A stretch of DNA of 46,276 bases. Source: a virus. The notes beneath the pieces are model-generated. The model worked only from the letters and a program-made list of their open reading frames with translations. It ran no database searches and was not told the DNA's origin. Shown here piece after piece: positions 38,385 to 45,429 of this stretch; position 1 is the first letter of the stretch; each line of letters begins with the position of its first letter. The stretch covers positions 1 to 46,276 of IMG/VR virus record IMGVR_UViG_3300020433_000012. The stretch is one strand, 5' to 3'. A program made the position numbers and the translations under genes.

Positions 38385-40271
38385 ATGCCTACTTCAAGAG
38401 TTAGTGGTAATCAGATTGAAAATACCACAAATTTAAATATCACAGGACTAGATTTTGCTGGTAACAGTGGTAAATTAAAACTTCCCACAGGAACAGAGGC
38501 ACAAAGACCTGCCTCTGGTGCCATTGGCATGATCCGTTTTAATACGACAGAGGACAGGGCAGAGCAATATGTAATTAATGGACCTGACAATGTACCTGGT
38601 TGGGCAAAGGTAAAAGGTGGTGGTGGTGCTACTGGATTAGGAGTATATGGTCTAATTAAAGGTAATTCGAGAAGTATTGATGAAAATATAGATATTCCTG
38701 CAATTAGTGAGTCATATGCTTTTGATAATGCATTTACAGTAGGACCAGTTATTACTATTTCAAGTGGTTATACTGTTACAGTCGGAGAGGGTGTTGATTG
38801 GACTATTGTTGAGACTGGTTTTGAACCAAATACTCTAGGCAGTGGTGGATTTGCGGGTAAAATTGGACCAAGTTGGGCAAATATTGGATCTGATGATGGA
38901 ATTGGAGAATTTAATTTAATTCGTGGTAACTCAAGAACTATAGATCAAAATTTAGTTATTCCATTTAATCCTTCTACAAATGATTATGCCTTCGAAGAAT
39001 CATTTTCAGTGGGACCGACCATTACCATTACAAGTGGAAATACTGTCACTGTTAGTAGTGGTGTCACATATGAAATATTAGACACTTCTTCATTACCACC
39101 TACAGGTCCAACCTTTAATGTATCTGTAGATCCTACTAGTGTTAATGAGGGAGATACATTTACAACTACCATTACAACTACTGGTGTTGATGATGGTACT
39201 ATTCTTTACTGGGAGATAACTGGTGTATCCTCTGATGATTTTGCTACAGCACCAATCTTTCCAGCAACACAAGGACAAGTTATAATAGCTAGTGGTACTG
39301 CAGACTTCTCACATGGTCTTGCCAATGATGAAACTACTGAGGGAACAGAGACTGCCACTATTAAATTTTATAGTGATTCTGAAAGAACTCAACAGGTTGG
39401 TGATACTGTAACTGTTACTATTGCAGATACTTCCGACACACCACCAGCTGCACCACCAGGTCAAACACAGTGGACAAGTGCTCAAACAACTTCATTCACT
39501 GTACCTGCTGGTGCGTTTACTATTTCTGCTGTAGTAGTTGGCGGTGGAGGCGGTGGCGGAGGTTGCATTGGTAACTCTGGTACTGGTTCTGGTGCTGGTG
39601 GTGGAGGAGGACTCTCATGGGGAAATTTCCCAACCAATCCTGGTGAAACTTTAACTATTCGGGTAGGTGCTAGAGGTGGCGGTGGTAATAGTAATGGTAG
39701 TAATGGTAGTCCTGGTGGTGATAGTTATATACAACGTAGTGGCACTAATCTTCTCTTCGCAGGAGGAGGTGGAGGTGGACAAGGTGAAGCATCTAACAAC
39801 ACTGGTGCTGGACCAGGTGGAACAGGTGCTTCTGGTACAGGTGCTCAAGGTGGTGGTAATGGTGGTAGAGGATCTCAAGCTCATAATGACGCATCTGCTC
39901 AAGGTGGTGGAGGTGCTGGAGGATATTCTGGTGCTGGTGGTATTGGCGGTAGATCAAGTACTGGTACTAATGGAAGCGGTGGTGCAGGATCAGGTGGTAG
40001 TGGTAGTAACACCTATGGAGGTGGCGGCGGTGGAGTCGGCATCTTAGGTTCAGGATCATCTGGTACTGGAGGAAATGGTGCTGGTGGATCTGGAGGATCT
40101 CAAGGTGGTAATGGTAATGGATCAACTTCACAAGGTGGTGGTGATTATGGAGGTGGCGGTGGTGCTGCTGAAGATGACACTAGAGATAGTGGTGGTGATG
40201 GCGGTGTAGGTGCTGTAAGAATTTTATGGGGTGGTGGTAGGTCATACCCCAGTAACGCAGGAAGTGTATAA
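38385..40271 (+). CDS. Glycine-rich tail adhesin 1 (628 aa)
   Basis: Modular. Residues 1-85 form an attachment domain (SRVSGNQIENTTNLNITGLD). Residues about 86-145 and 167-225 are two copies of an L-I-(K/R)-G-N-S-R-(S/T)-I-D unit ending in I-T-(I)-S-G-x-T-V-T-V. Then a Calx-beta-like domain (VDPTSVNEGDTFTTTITTTG). Residues 360-628 form a polyglycine-rich tip with runs of eight Gly and an end AVRILWGGGRSYPSNAGSV. The tip is almost the same, also at DNA level, as that of the gene at 43005. It probably binds a host surface receptor like polyglycine-sandwich adhesins of T-even relatives. Confidence 0.8.
   Translation: MPTSRVSGNQIENTTNLNITGLDFAGNSGKLKLPTGTEAQRPASGAIGMIRFNTTEDRAEQYVINGPDNVPGWAKVKGGGGATGLGVYGLIKGNSRSIDENIDIPAISESYAFDNAFTVGPVITISSGYTVTVGEGVDWTIVETGFEPNTLGSGGFAGKIGPSWANIGSDDGIGEFNLIRGNSRTIDQNLVIPFNPSTNDYAFEESFSVGPTITITSGNTVTVSSGVTYEILDTSSLPPTGPTFNVSVDPTSVNEGDTFTTTITTTGVDDGTILYWEITGVSSDDFATAPIFPATQGQVIIASGTADFSHGLANDETTEGTETATIKFYSDSERTQQVGDTVTVTIADTSDTPPAAPPGQTQWTSAQTTSFTVPAGAFTISAVVVGGGGGGGGCIGNSGTGSGAGGGGGLSWGNFPTNPGETLTIRVGARGGGGNSNGSNGSPGGDSYIQRSGTNLLFAGGGGGGQGEASNNTGAGPGGTGASGTGAQGGGNGGRGSQAHNDASAQGGGGAGGYSGAGGIGGRSSTGTNGSGGAGSGGSGSNTYGGGGGGVGILGSGSSGTGGNGAGGSGGSQGGNGNGSTSQGGGDYGGGGGAAEDDTRDSGGDGGVGAVRILWGGGRSYPSNAGSV
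39480..40271 (+). repeat. Adhesin tip module, copy 1 (related to 43110-43907)
   Basis: Long identical DNA stretches are shared with the gene at 43005, for example about 38 nt from 39570 (matching 43209) and about 27 nt from 39642 (matching 43281). Protein identity is high throughout the tip. Confidence 0.75.
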
Positions 40272-40280
40272 TACCACTAT

Positions 40281-40288
40281 GATAAATA
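40281..40288 (+). promoter_or_regulatory. Late promoter GATAAATA
   Basis: The box lies 27 bp before the short fibre gene at 40316, with AAGGAGGA between. Confidence 0.55.
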
Positions 40289-40315
40289 CAAGGAGGACAG
40301 TGTTCTAAAAAAGAA

Positions 40316-40756
40316 ATGACAACTACAAGAATTAGTGATAACCAAATTGATGAAGCAACTTCTGCAACTATCACGACACTGAATTTTCTAAATACTAACA
40401 GCGAATTTAGAATTCCTGTTGGTGATACTGCAACAAGACCAGGCAGTCCTGCTATTGGTATGTTGCGATTTAATACTGAAAATGATAAAGCAGAAATTTA
40501 TGTTGCTGATGCTGACGGTGATGGAAATGCTGGATGGATTAATCTAGGTGCTGGTGCTGGTGGCGGTGTTAATGTTTTGGGTGATAATAATAATATTAGA
40601 GGAAACCCTAAGACTATTGCTGAAAATCTTGAAATTCCTGATCCCGCAACAGATAAATCATTTGAAAATGCTTTCAGTCTCGGACCAAAATTGACCATTG
40701 CCAGTGGTTATTTCGTCACAGTTCCTAGTGGAGTTAATTGGCGTATTTTCGATTAA
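40316..40756 (+). CDS. Short fibre protein, stand-alone copy of the adhesin stem (146 aa)
   Basis: MTTTRISDNQIDEATSATIT and GMLRFNTENDKAEIYVADAD match the N-terminus of the adhesin at 38385, followed by one copy of the N-I-R-G-N-P-K-T-I-A-E-N-L-E-I-P unit ending ITIASG-type strands and NWRIFD. It ends where the longer protein would begin its Calx-beta and glycine tip, so it is a truncated or modular stem without adhesin. Confidence 0.75.
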   Translation: MTTTRISDNQIDEATSATITTLNFLNTNSEFRIPVGDTATRPGSPAIGMLRFNTENDKAEIYVADADGDGNAGWINLGAGAGGGVNVLGDNNNIRGNPKTIAENLEIPDPATDKSFENAFSLGPKLTIASGYFVTVPSGVNWRIFD

Positions 40757-40772
40757 TTATAGGTATTAACTA

Positions 40773-41399
40773 ATGTCACAAATAAATGTAAACAAAGTTA
40801 TCTCTCCATCCCAAGCGGCAAGCGACGGACCAACTATTGATATTGCCGCTAATGGTAATATATCTTTAGATACGGATACAGTTTTTGTAGATTCTACAAA
40901 TAATCGCTTGGGAATAGGTACTACATCCCCCTCTAGGACATTAGACATACAAGAAAGTGGTGGTGTATCATTTAGTGCTGGTGTTATCTTTGAATCTTGT
41001 CAAATAACTGGAACTGGACTAAGTGGAACAGCAAATCATGATGTTGAATCAGAAAATGCTAAGTACTACAACGGTACTGCATCTGGAAACTGGACTTATA
41101 ACGTAAGATATAATTCTTCTACAACATTAGATTCAATGATGAGTGTAGGTGAGACTATTAATATCTCATACATAACTCCAGTTGGAGGAAGTAGTTACTA
41201 TGAAACAGGATTTACGATTGATGGTTCTTCTGTAACTGTGCAATGGGTAGCAGATATATCACCTGTTCAGGGTGGTGGAAGAGAAGGCAGTGAACCTGCA
41301 GCGACATCAGGATTTGATGTGTATAATTTTGCCATTAATAAACATGGCAGTAACTCATACTACGTTCTTGGATCGCATACGCACTTTGGTCAATTCTAG
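40773..41399 (+). CDS. Fibre-type protein (208 aa), paralog of the next
   Basis: N-terminus SQINVNKVISPSQAASDGPT then DTVFVDSTNNRLGIGTTSPS, the N-R-(L/V)-G-I-(G/N) module of many phage fibres. The C-terminal half (residues 75-208) is a compact beta domain with GNWTYNVRYNSSTTLDSMMS and GSNSYYVLGSHTHFGQF. It shares layout and many residues with the 196-residue protein after it. The start lies 16 nt after the previous stop. Confidence 0.75.
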   Translation: MSQINVNKVISPSQAASDGPTIDIAANGNISLDTDTVFVDSTNNRLGIGTTSPSRTLDIQESGGVSFSAGVIFESCQITGTGLSGTANHDVESENAKYYNGTASGNWTYNVRYNSSTTLDSMMSVGETINISYITPVGGSSYYETGFTIDGSSVTVQWVADISPVQGGGREGSEPAATSGFDVYNFAINKHGSNSYYVLGSHTHFGQF

Positions 41400-41407
41400 T
41401 ATAAATA
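41400..41407 (+). promoter_or_regulatory. Late promoter TATAAATA
   Basis: The box begins one base after the previous stop region and 22 bp before the gene at 41430. Confidence 0.6.
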
Positions 41408-41429
41408 ATCAAACAATAGGTATAACGAG

Positions 41430-42020
41430 ATGTCTCAACTAAATGTAGATGCACTAAAACACTCTCAGGGAACTGGACCTGGTATTGATCTACAAAGTAG
41501 TGGTAATTTTGCATTTGATACAAGCACACTGTATGTCGATTCTGTTAATGATAGAGTCGGAATTAATGATGCCACACCAAGTCGCTCTTTAGATGTTGCT
41601 GGTAGTGAGGGTGTCAATCTAGGTGCTGGTCCTATATTTGAAGGAGTAAATATTGTCAGTGGATCTTCTAATAGTAATACCAACATTGACCTATTAACAT
41701 CATCAGTTCATTTGTTTACTTCTTCTAATACTGGCAACTGGACTCCCAACTTTAGAGGAGATTCTTCTACCAGTTTAGATAGTATAATGTCTACTGGTCA
41801 GGTTATTGTTGCTACTATCATTTCCCAAAATGGTGGAAGCAGTGGTTATGCATCAAACATGAATATTGATGGAAGTGGACAAACTGAGTATTGGTCAAAT
41901 GATGACACCCCTGACGAAAGAGGTGGTACATCTGGATATGACGTATACCAATACAGCATAATTAAAACTGGTTCTGGTAATAGTTACTTAGTTTTAGCAA
42001 ATAGAACATATATGGATTAA
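41430..42020 (+). CDS. Fibre-type protein (196 aa), paralog of the previous
   Basis: SQLNVDALKHSQGTGPGIDL and TLYVDSVNDRVGINDATPSR correspond to the opening of the gene at 40773, and the C-terminal domain has GNWTPNFRGDSSTSLDSIMS and GNSYLVLANRTYMD in matching places. The spacing N-W-T, S-T-(T)-L-D-S-(M/I)-M-S, and S-Y-(Y)-V-L shows common descent. Likely a receptor-binding or stem subunit encoded in tandem; function is inferred from neighbours. Confidence 0.75.
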   Translation: MSQLNVDALKHSQGTGPGIDLQSSGNFAFDTSTLYVDSVNDRVGINDATPSRSLDVAGSEGVNLGAGPIFEGVNIVSGSSNSNTNIDLLTSSVHLFTSSNTGNWTPNFRGDSSTSLDSIMSTGQVIVATIISQNGGSSGYASNMNIDGSGQTEYWSNDDTPDERGGTSGYDVYQYSIIKTGSGNSYLVLANRTYMD

Positions 42021-42025
42021 AAATT

Positions 42026-42994
42026 ATGTCACCTATTTTTTCACAATTTTCATCTGGTGGTGGTGGTAGAGCAGCAGGTTTTGGTATGGGACCAATGGGT
42101 GGCGGTGGTTTATATGCTTTTACATTTGCATCATTTGGTGGTAACAATGGGAGAAGTCATCAAGGTCCAAGTCTTTCACAAGCTCGTTCGGGATTAACTG
42201 GAGGGGAAACATCCCAATGGAAAAACAATACATCATTTTTTAATACAACGAGTGGAATTCAATTATGGACTGTACCAGTTGACGGGACATATCGAATTGA
42301 AGCACATGGTGGTAGAGGTGGATACACTGGTGCTGGTGGTGGATATGGAGCTCGGATGCGAGGTGACTTCGATTTAACTGAAGGAGAAGTAATTAGAATA
42401 CTGGTAGGTCAACAGGGAAGGCAAGGAGGACACCCTTTTCAGGGTGGTAGTAGTGGAGTTGGTGGTGGTGGAGGTGGTTCATTTGTTGTAAGATCACCAT
42501 ATAATACCAATCAATCTATTTTAGTAATCGCTGGTGGCGGTGGTTCTGGTGCTAGTAACATATGGTCTAGTCAGTCAGGAGATAACGCAAGCACTGGTAC
42601 TAGTGGTACTGGTGGTGGACAAGGATCACCAGGATCTAATGGTCAAGGTGCACCTTATGTTCCTTATGGTGGTCCTGCTGCTGGATTTTTTAGTGATGGT
42701 GGAGGAAGTTCAGGAACTTCATCAAGTGATTATGCTAGAGCATTCGTGAATGGAGGAAACGGTGGTAGTGGTGCAAGAAGTTGGGGTGGTACTGATGCCA
42801 AGGGTGGTTTTGGCGGCGGAGGCGGTTCTGGTATCGCTTGCGGCGGAGGCGGCGGTTACTCTGGTGGATCAGGTGGAAGCTGGTCAAGCAGCCAAAGAGG
42901 TGGTGGTGGCGGTTCATATAATAATGGCACCAACCAAAGTAACGGAATAACCAGTCGAGGCAGTCATGGAGTAGTTACAGTCACATTAGTATAA
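42026..42994 (+). CDS. Glycine-rich tail adhesin 2 (322 aa)
   Basis: N-terminal anchor SPIFSQFSSGGGGRAAGFGM, shared with the gene at 43005. Then a domain resembling the Gly_rich family known from ALK-type receptors: LWTVPVDGTYRIEAHGGRGG, GEVIRILVGQQGRQGG, SFVVRSPYNTNQSILVIAGG, followed by several Gly runs and an ending SHGVVTVTLV. Unlike adhesins 1 and 3 its tip is of a different subtype. No Shine-Dalgarno is visible. Probably an interchangeable receptor-binding tip. Confidence 0.75.
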   Translation: MSPIFSQFSSGGGGRAAGFGMGPMGGGGLYAFTFASFGGNNGRSHQGPSLSQARSGLTGGETSQWKNNTSFFNTTSGIQLWTVPVDGTYRIEAHGGRGGYTGAGGGYGARMRGDFDLTEGEVIRILVGQQGRQGGHPFQGGSSGVGGGGGGSFVVRSPYNTNQSILVIAGGGGSGASNIWSSQSGDNASTGTSGTGGGQGSPGSNGQGAPYVPYGGPAAGFFSDGGGSSGTSSSDYARAFVNGGNGGSGARSWGGTDAKGGFGGGGGSGIACGGGGGYSGGSGGSWSSSQRGGGGGSYNNGTNQSNGITSRGSHGVVTVTLV

Positions 42995-43004
42995 TATTAG
43001 AACA

Positions 43005-43907
43005 ATGACACCTATTTTTTCTCAATTTTCATCTGGCGGCGGCGGTAGAGCATCTGGTTTCGGTATGGGACCAATGGGTGGTGCTGTTGCTGAACCAGGT
43101 CAACAACAGTGGACAAGTTCCACAACAACTAGTTGGACTGTGCCTAGTGGTGTAAGTCAAATATCTGCTGTCGTTGTTGGAGGCGGTGGTGGAGGAGGAG
43201 GCGGTGCTGGTAACTCTGGTACTGGTTCTGGTGCTGGTGGTGGAGGTGGTCTTTCATGGGGTACTTTTTCTGTAAGCAGTGGTGAAACTTTAACTATTCG
43301 GGTAGGTAATAGAGGTAGTGGTGGTGGATTTGGTAGTAGTCCTGGTAGTCCTGGTGGTGAGAGTTATATAAGAAGAAGTGGAATTAATCTCCTATATGCT
43401 GGTGGAGGTGGTAGAGGTATTGCAGAGGCATCTAATAATACTGGTGGAGGATCTGGTGGTACAGGTTATTCTGGTTCAGGTGCTCAAGGTGGTGGTAATG
43501 GTGGTCCTGGTTCAAATGCTATTAATGATGCAGGTCAGCAAGGTGGCGGTGGTGCTGGAGGATATACAGGAAGTGGTGGACAAGGTGGTCGATCAGGTTC
43601 TGGTTCACCTGGTTCTGGCGGTGGCGGTGCTGGAGGTGGCGGTTCATCCTATGGTGGTGGAGGAGGAGGCGTAGGCATCCTCGGTTCTGGTTCAAGTGGT
43701 TCAGCAAATGGTGGCGGTGGATCTGGTGGTCAATCTGGTGGACAAGGACAAAACACTAGTAACCAGTATGGTGGAAATTATGGTGGAGGTGGAGGTGCAC
43801 CAGAAGATGACACCTATGGACCAGGTGGAACAGGTGGATCTGGTGCTGTAAGAATAATTTGGGGTGAGGGTAGATCCTACCCAAGTACCAACGTTGGTGA
43901 CGTATAA
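43005..43907 (+). CDS. Glycine-rich tail adhesin 3 (300 aa)
   Basis: It joins the same first 25 residues as adhesin 2 (TPIFSQFSSGGGGRASGFGM) to the same tip as adhesin 1 (QQWTSSTTTSWTVPSGVSQI, runs of nine Gly, end AVRIIWGEGRSYPSTNVGDV). It is therefore a chimera of the two. The tip is likely the host-receptor binding part. It is the last gene of the virion block and is followed by the terminator at 43952. Confidence 0.78.
   Translation: MTPIFSQFSSGGGGRASGFGMGPMGGAVAEPGQQQWTSSTTTSWTVPSGVSQISAVVVGGGGGGGGGAGNSGTGSGAGGGGGLSWGTFSVSSGETLTIRVGNRGSGGGFGSSPGSPGGESYIRRSGINLLYAGGGGRGIAEASNNTGGGSGGTGYSGSGAQGGGNGGPGSNAINDAGQQGGGGAGGYTGSGGQGGRSGSGSPGSGGGGAGGGGSSYGGGGGGVGILGSGSSGSANGGGGSGGQSGGQGQNTSNQYGGNYGGGGGAPEDDTYGPGGTGGSGAVRIIWGEGRSYPSTNVGDV
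43110..43907 (+). repeat. Adhesin tip module, copy 2
   Basis: Second copy of the module at 39480-40271; see that entry. The bases 43005-43080 in turn repeat 42026-42100 (the shared anchor). Confidence 0.75.
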
Positions 43908-43951
43908 GTAATCAAGATTGATAAGATGTGACAATCAACATAAGTGGCACA

Positions 43952-43986
43952 AGAGGGTTTACATACCCTCTTTTTTGTGGCATAAT
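43952..43986 (+). promoter_or_regulatory. Merged terminator and promoter
   Basis: AGAGGGT (43952-43958) pairs with ACCCTCT (43965-43971), followed by a T-run. -35 TTTACA (43958-43963) lies in the loop and CATAAT (43981-43986) is 17 bp on. The start near 43993 gives a 17-nt leader for the gene at 44010. Fourth example of this arrangement in the window. Confidence 0.75.
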
Positions 43987-44009
43987 AACAAGGTACTCAA
44001 TATAGGATC

Positions 44010-44225
44010 ATGCCTCAATTTAAACTCGTCTGCACTGATGATGACGAAACAATCTCAACTAAAGAATTTGAAGCAACAATTCTTGATGAAGTTGTAGAAA
44101 AAACAGAAGACTTTCTTAAAGGAGTTGGTTATGTTTTTGAAGGACTAAGAACAGAGGTTCATCCTGTAAAAAAGATCAATAAACTACATAAGGATTACAT
44201 CACAACCTACAGAAATGTAGACTGA
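44010..44225 (+). CDS. Small hypothetical protein (71 aa)
   Basis: MPQFKLVCTDDDETISTKEF then EVVEKTEDFLKGVGYVFEGL and a basic end. A strand-helix-strand outline; one cysteine. It is the first gene behind the composite promoter at 43952 and starts a series of small early-type genes. Not recognised. Confidence 0.65.
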   Translation: MPQFKLVCTDDDETISTKEFEATILDEVVEKTEDFLKGVGYVFEGLRTEVHPVKKINKLHKDYITTYRNVD

Positions 44226-44268
44226 TATATAACTGTAAGTAGTTTATCATAACTTCAAACTCACTAAC

Positions 44269-44448
44269 ATGGGCAAGACTTTTAGGCGTGGCGGTAGTGA
44301 ACAGGGATACTATTCTCCTGGTAAATCTATCCGAGATAAACGACAAAGTTCAAGTAAATTTCGAAACCTAAATGAAACTAATCATTCCAGAAACAAAAGG
44401 GGAAAACCTAGAAAATTAGATCAATTTGCTGACAACAATGAATGGTAA
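44269..44448 (+). CDS. Small basic protein (59 aa)
   Basis: It translates as MGKTFRRGGSEQGYYSPGKS then IRDKRQSSSKFRNLNETNHS and a lysine/arginine-rich part ending DQFADNNEW. Low hydrophobicity and many Arg/Lys/Ser/Asn suggest a disordered, nucleic-acid-binding protein. A weak promoter (CTGATA 44222, 17 bp, TATCAT 44245) may give a leader of about 12 nt. Its end overlaps the next start by 11 nt in another frame. Confidence 0.6.
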   Translation: MGKTFRRGGSEQGYYSPGKSIRDKRQSSSKFRNLNETNHSRNKRGKPRKLDQFADNNEW

Positions 44449-44611
44449 CGACACTGAAAAATTCAACAGAGGACTAGATCTATTTGTTGAATCGGTTATG
44501 AAACCCGACCACGCACTTCGCCAATGTGCCCACAACCAAAAATGCTATAACGAATTAATGAACATTCGTGAGCATGTACTTGATTATCTTCAAACTTTAC
44601 GACATCAATGA
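44438..44611 (+). CDS. Small hypothetical protein (57 aa)
   Basis: ATG 44438 is chosen; an upstream TTG at 44426 would add four residues. MNGNDTEKFNRGLDLFVESV then CAHNQKCYNELMNIREHVLD: helical with a C-x5-C pair. It overlaps both neighbours (previous stop; ATGA with the next). Function unknown. Confidence 0.6.
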   Translation: MNGNDTEKFNRGLDLFVESVMKPDHALRQCAHNQKCYNELMNIREHVLDYLQTLRHQ

Positions 44612-44811
44612 CCATTGGCATTCACTCAGCAATCCTGATTAAGGATCAAAAAATGATATTAAAAGACGCATTACTTTTGTATGTTTCAGACTTGCAAAAG
44701 AAACATTTTAGTGCTAAAGTAGTTGATGAAGATGTCTACCTATCTAAAATGAAAGAGGTAGAGGAAATTGTCAAGACGTTAAGACTTGACGATCTGTACA
44801 AATATAAGTGA
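44608..44811 (+). CDS. Small hypothetical protein (67 aa)
   Basis: ATGA overlap with the preceding gene. Helical: MILKDALLLYVSDLQKKHFS and KMKEVEEIVKTLRLDDLYKY. An internal ATG after GATTAAGGATC (near 44653) is a possible alternative start. No motif recognised. Confidence 0.6.
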   Translation: MTIGIHSAILIKDQKMILKDALLLYVSDLQKKHFSAKVVDEDVYLSKMKEVEEIVKTLRLDDLYKYK

Positions 44812-44861
44812 CTCATGTGACAGTCAACAAACTGACACACCTATCTGCACATCATCTTCAA

Positions 44862-44880
44862 TTGACATTATACTATTATC
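44862..44880 (+). promoter_or_regulatory. Possible leaderless early promoter
   Basis: TATACT (44869-44874) as -10 places the start at about 44881, exactly on the ATG. The expected -35 position (44846-44851, TGCACA) is weak, and TTGACA at 44862 is too close to serve it. Confidence 0.4.
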
Positions 44881-45051
44881 ATGTTTGACAAAGACATTCG
44901 CCTATTGAACAAAGTCATCCGCTTGGGAGAAAGCGGTAAAGTCCAATATACGGACAAAGAACTGATTAAGTTGAAGAAAAAACGTAGTCAGTTACGTGAT
45001 TGGAAACAATCTGCTAAAATTTCACAATCCAGAGGTTTCGGTTATGACTAA
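44881..45051 (+). CDS. Small basic helical protein (56 aa)
   Basis: It translates as MFDKDIRLLNKVIRLGESGK then VQYTDKELIKLKKKRSQLRD and WKQSAKISQSRGFGYD. Strongly basic helix pair. It overlaps the next gene by 8 nt and follows a 69-nt gap that holds a -10-like box. Not recognised. Confidence 0.6.
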   Translation: MFDKDIRLLNKVIRLGESGKVQYTDKELIKLKKKRSQLRDWKQSAKISQSRGFGYD

Positions 45052-45184
45052 AAGACTATTTGTTCCATCAGTTGAATATGATGAGCAGTTTGACAACTGT
45101 CAAGAGCGAGAGGACGATTGGGTTTCCTCAGTTATCGGATCTGATGCCGATGCAATTTATGATGTACTTTCTGAAATCAAATGA
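45044..45184 (+). CDS. Small acidic protein (46 aa)
   Basis: Start ATG 45044 is chosen because the extra upstream 16 residues (from 44996) lie inside the preceding gene. MTKRLFVPSVEYDEQFDNCQ then WVSSVIGSDADAIYDVLSEI. Acidic with one cysteine; ATGA overlap with the next gene. It may bind the basic neighbour, but this is speculation. Confidence 0.6.
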   Translation: MTKRLFVPSVEYDEQFDNCQEREDDWVSSVIGSDADAIYDVLSEIK

Positions 45185-45429
45185 CAGTTATTTTAGAACG
45201 GTATCCATACCGTTATGTCCAGTCTGGTGTTATTGAATTGAACGGTAAACCAGACTATCGTATCCAAAAATGGAACGAATACACAAGAAGATATAATGAC
45301 ATGTATCTTCTTGATAGTGCCATGCAACTAGATTATGCCATGGAAGACTTTGAGTATACCAAATGGTTAGATCCATCTGGTGTACCATGTTATGTAAAAG
45401 ATCACGCAACACACAATGACGACAACTGA
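45181..45429 (+). CDS. Small hypothetical protein (82 aa)
   Basis: ATGA overlap with the preceding gene. Tyr-rich beta segments MTVILERYPYRYVQSGVIEL and KPDYRIQKWNEYTRRYNDMY, then LDSAMQLDYAMEDFEYTKWL. A conserved-looking compact domain, not recognised. It overlaps the ParB-like gene by 14 nt. Confidence 0.6.
   Translation: MTVILERYPYRYVQSGVIELNGKPDYRIQKWNEYTRRYNDMYLLDSAMQLDYAMEDFEYTKWLDPSGVPCYVKDHATHNDDN

Noticed and set aside
39667-40047. Long open frames in other phases inside the glycine-rich genes (both strands)
   Set aside because: GGN-repeat DNA has few stops in any frame; the products are low-complexity Val/Leu or Thr/Ser strings without start signals.
38385-43907. Possible diversity-generating retroelement acting on the adhesin genes
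   Set aside because: No reverse transcriptase and no template/variable repeat pair with adenine-biased differences are visible; the similarities look like ordinary recombination or duplication.
44862-44874. TTGACA at 44862 as a -35 box
   Set aside because: The only good -10 candidate overlaps it within a few bases, so spacing is impossible; it is noted only as part of a possible leaderless promoter region.
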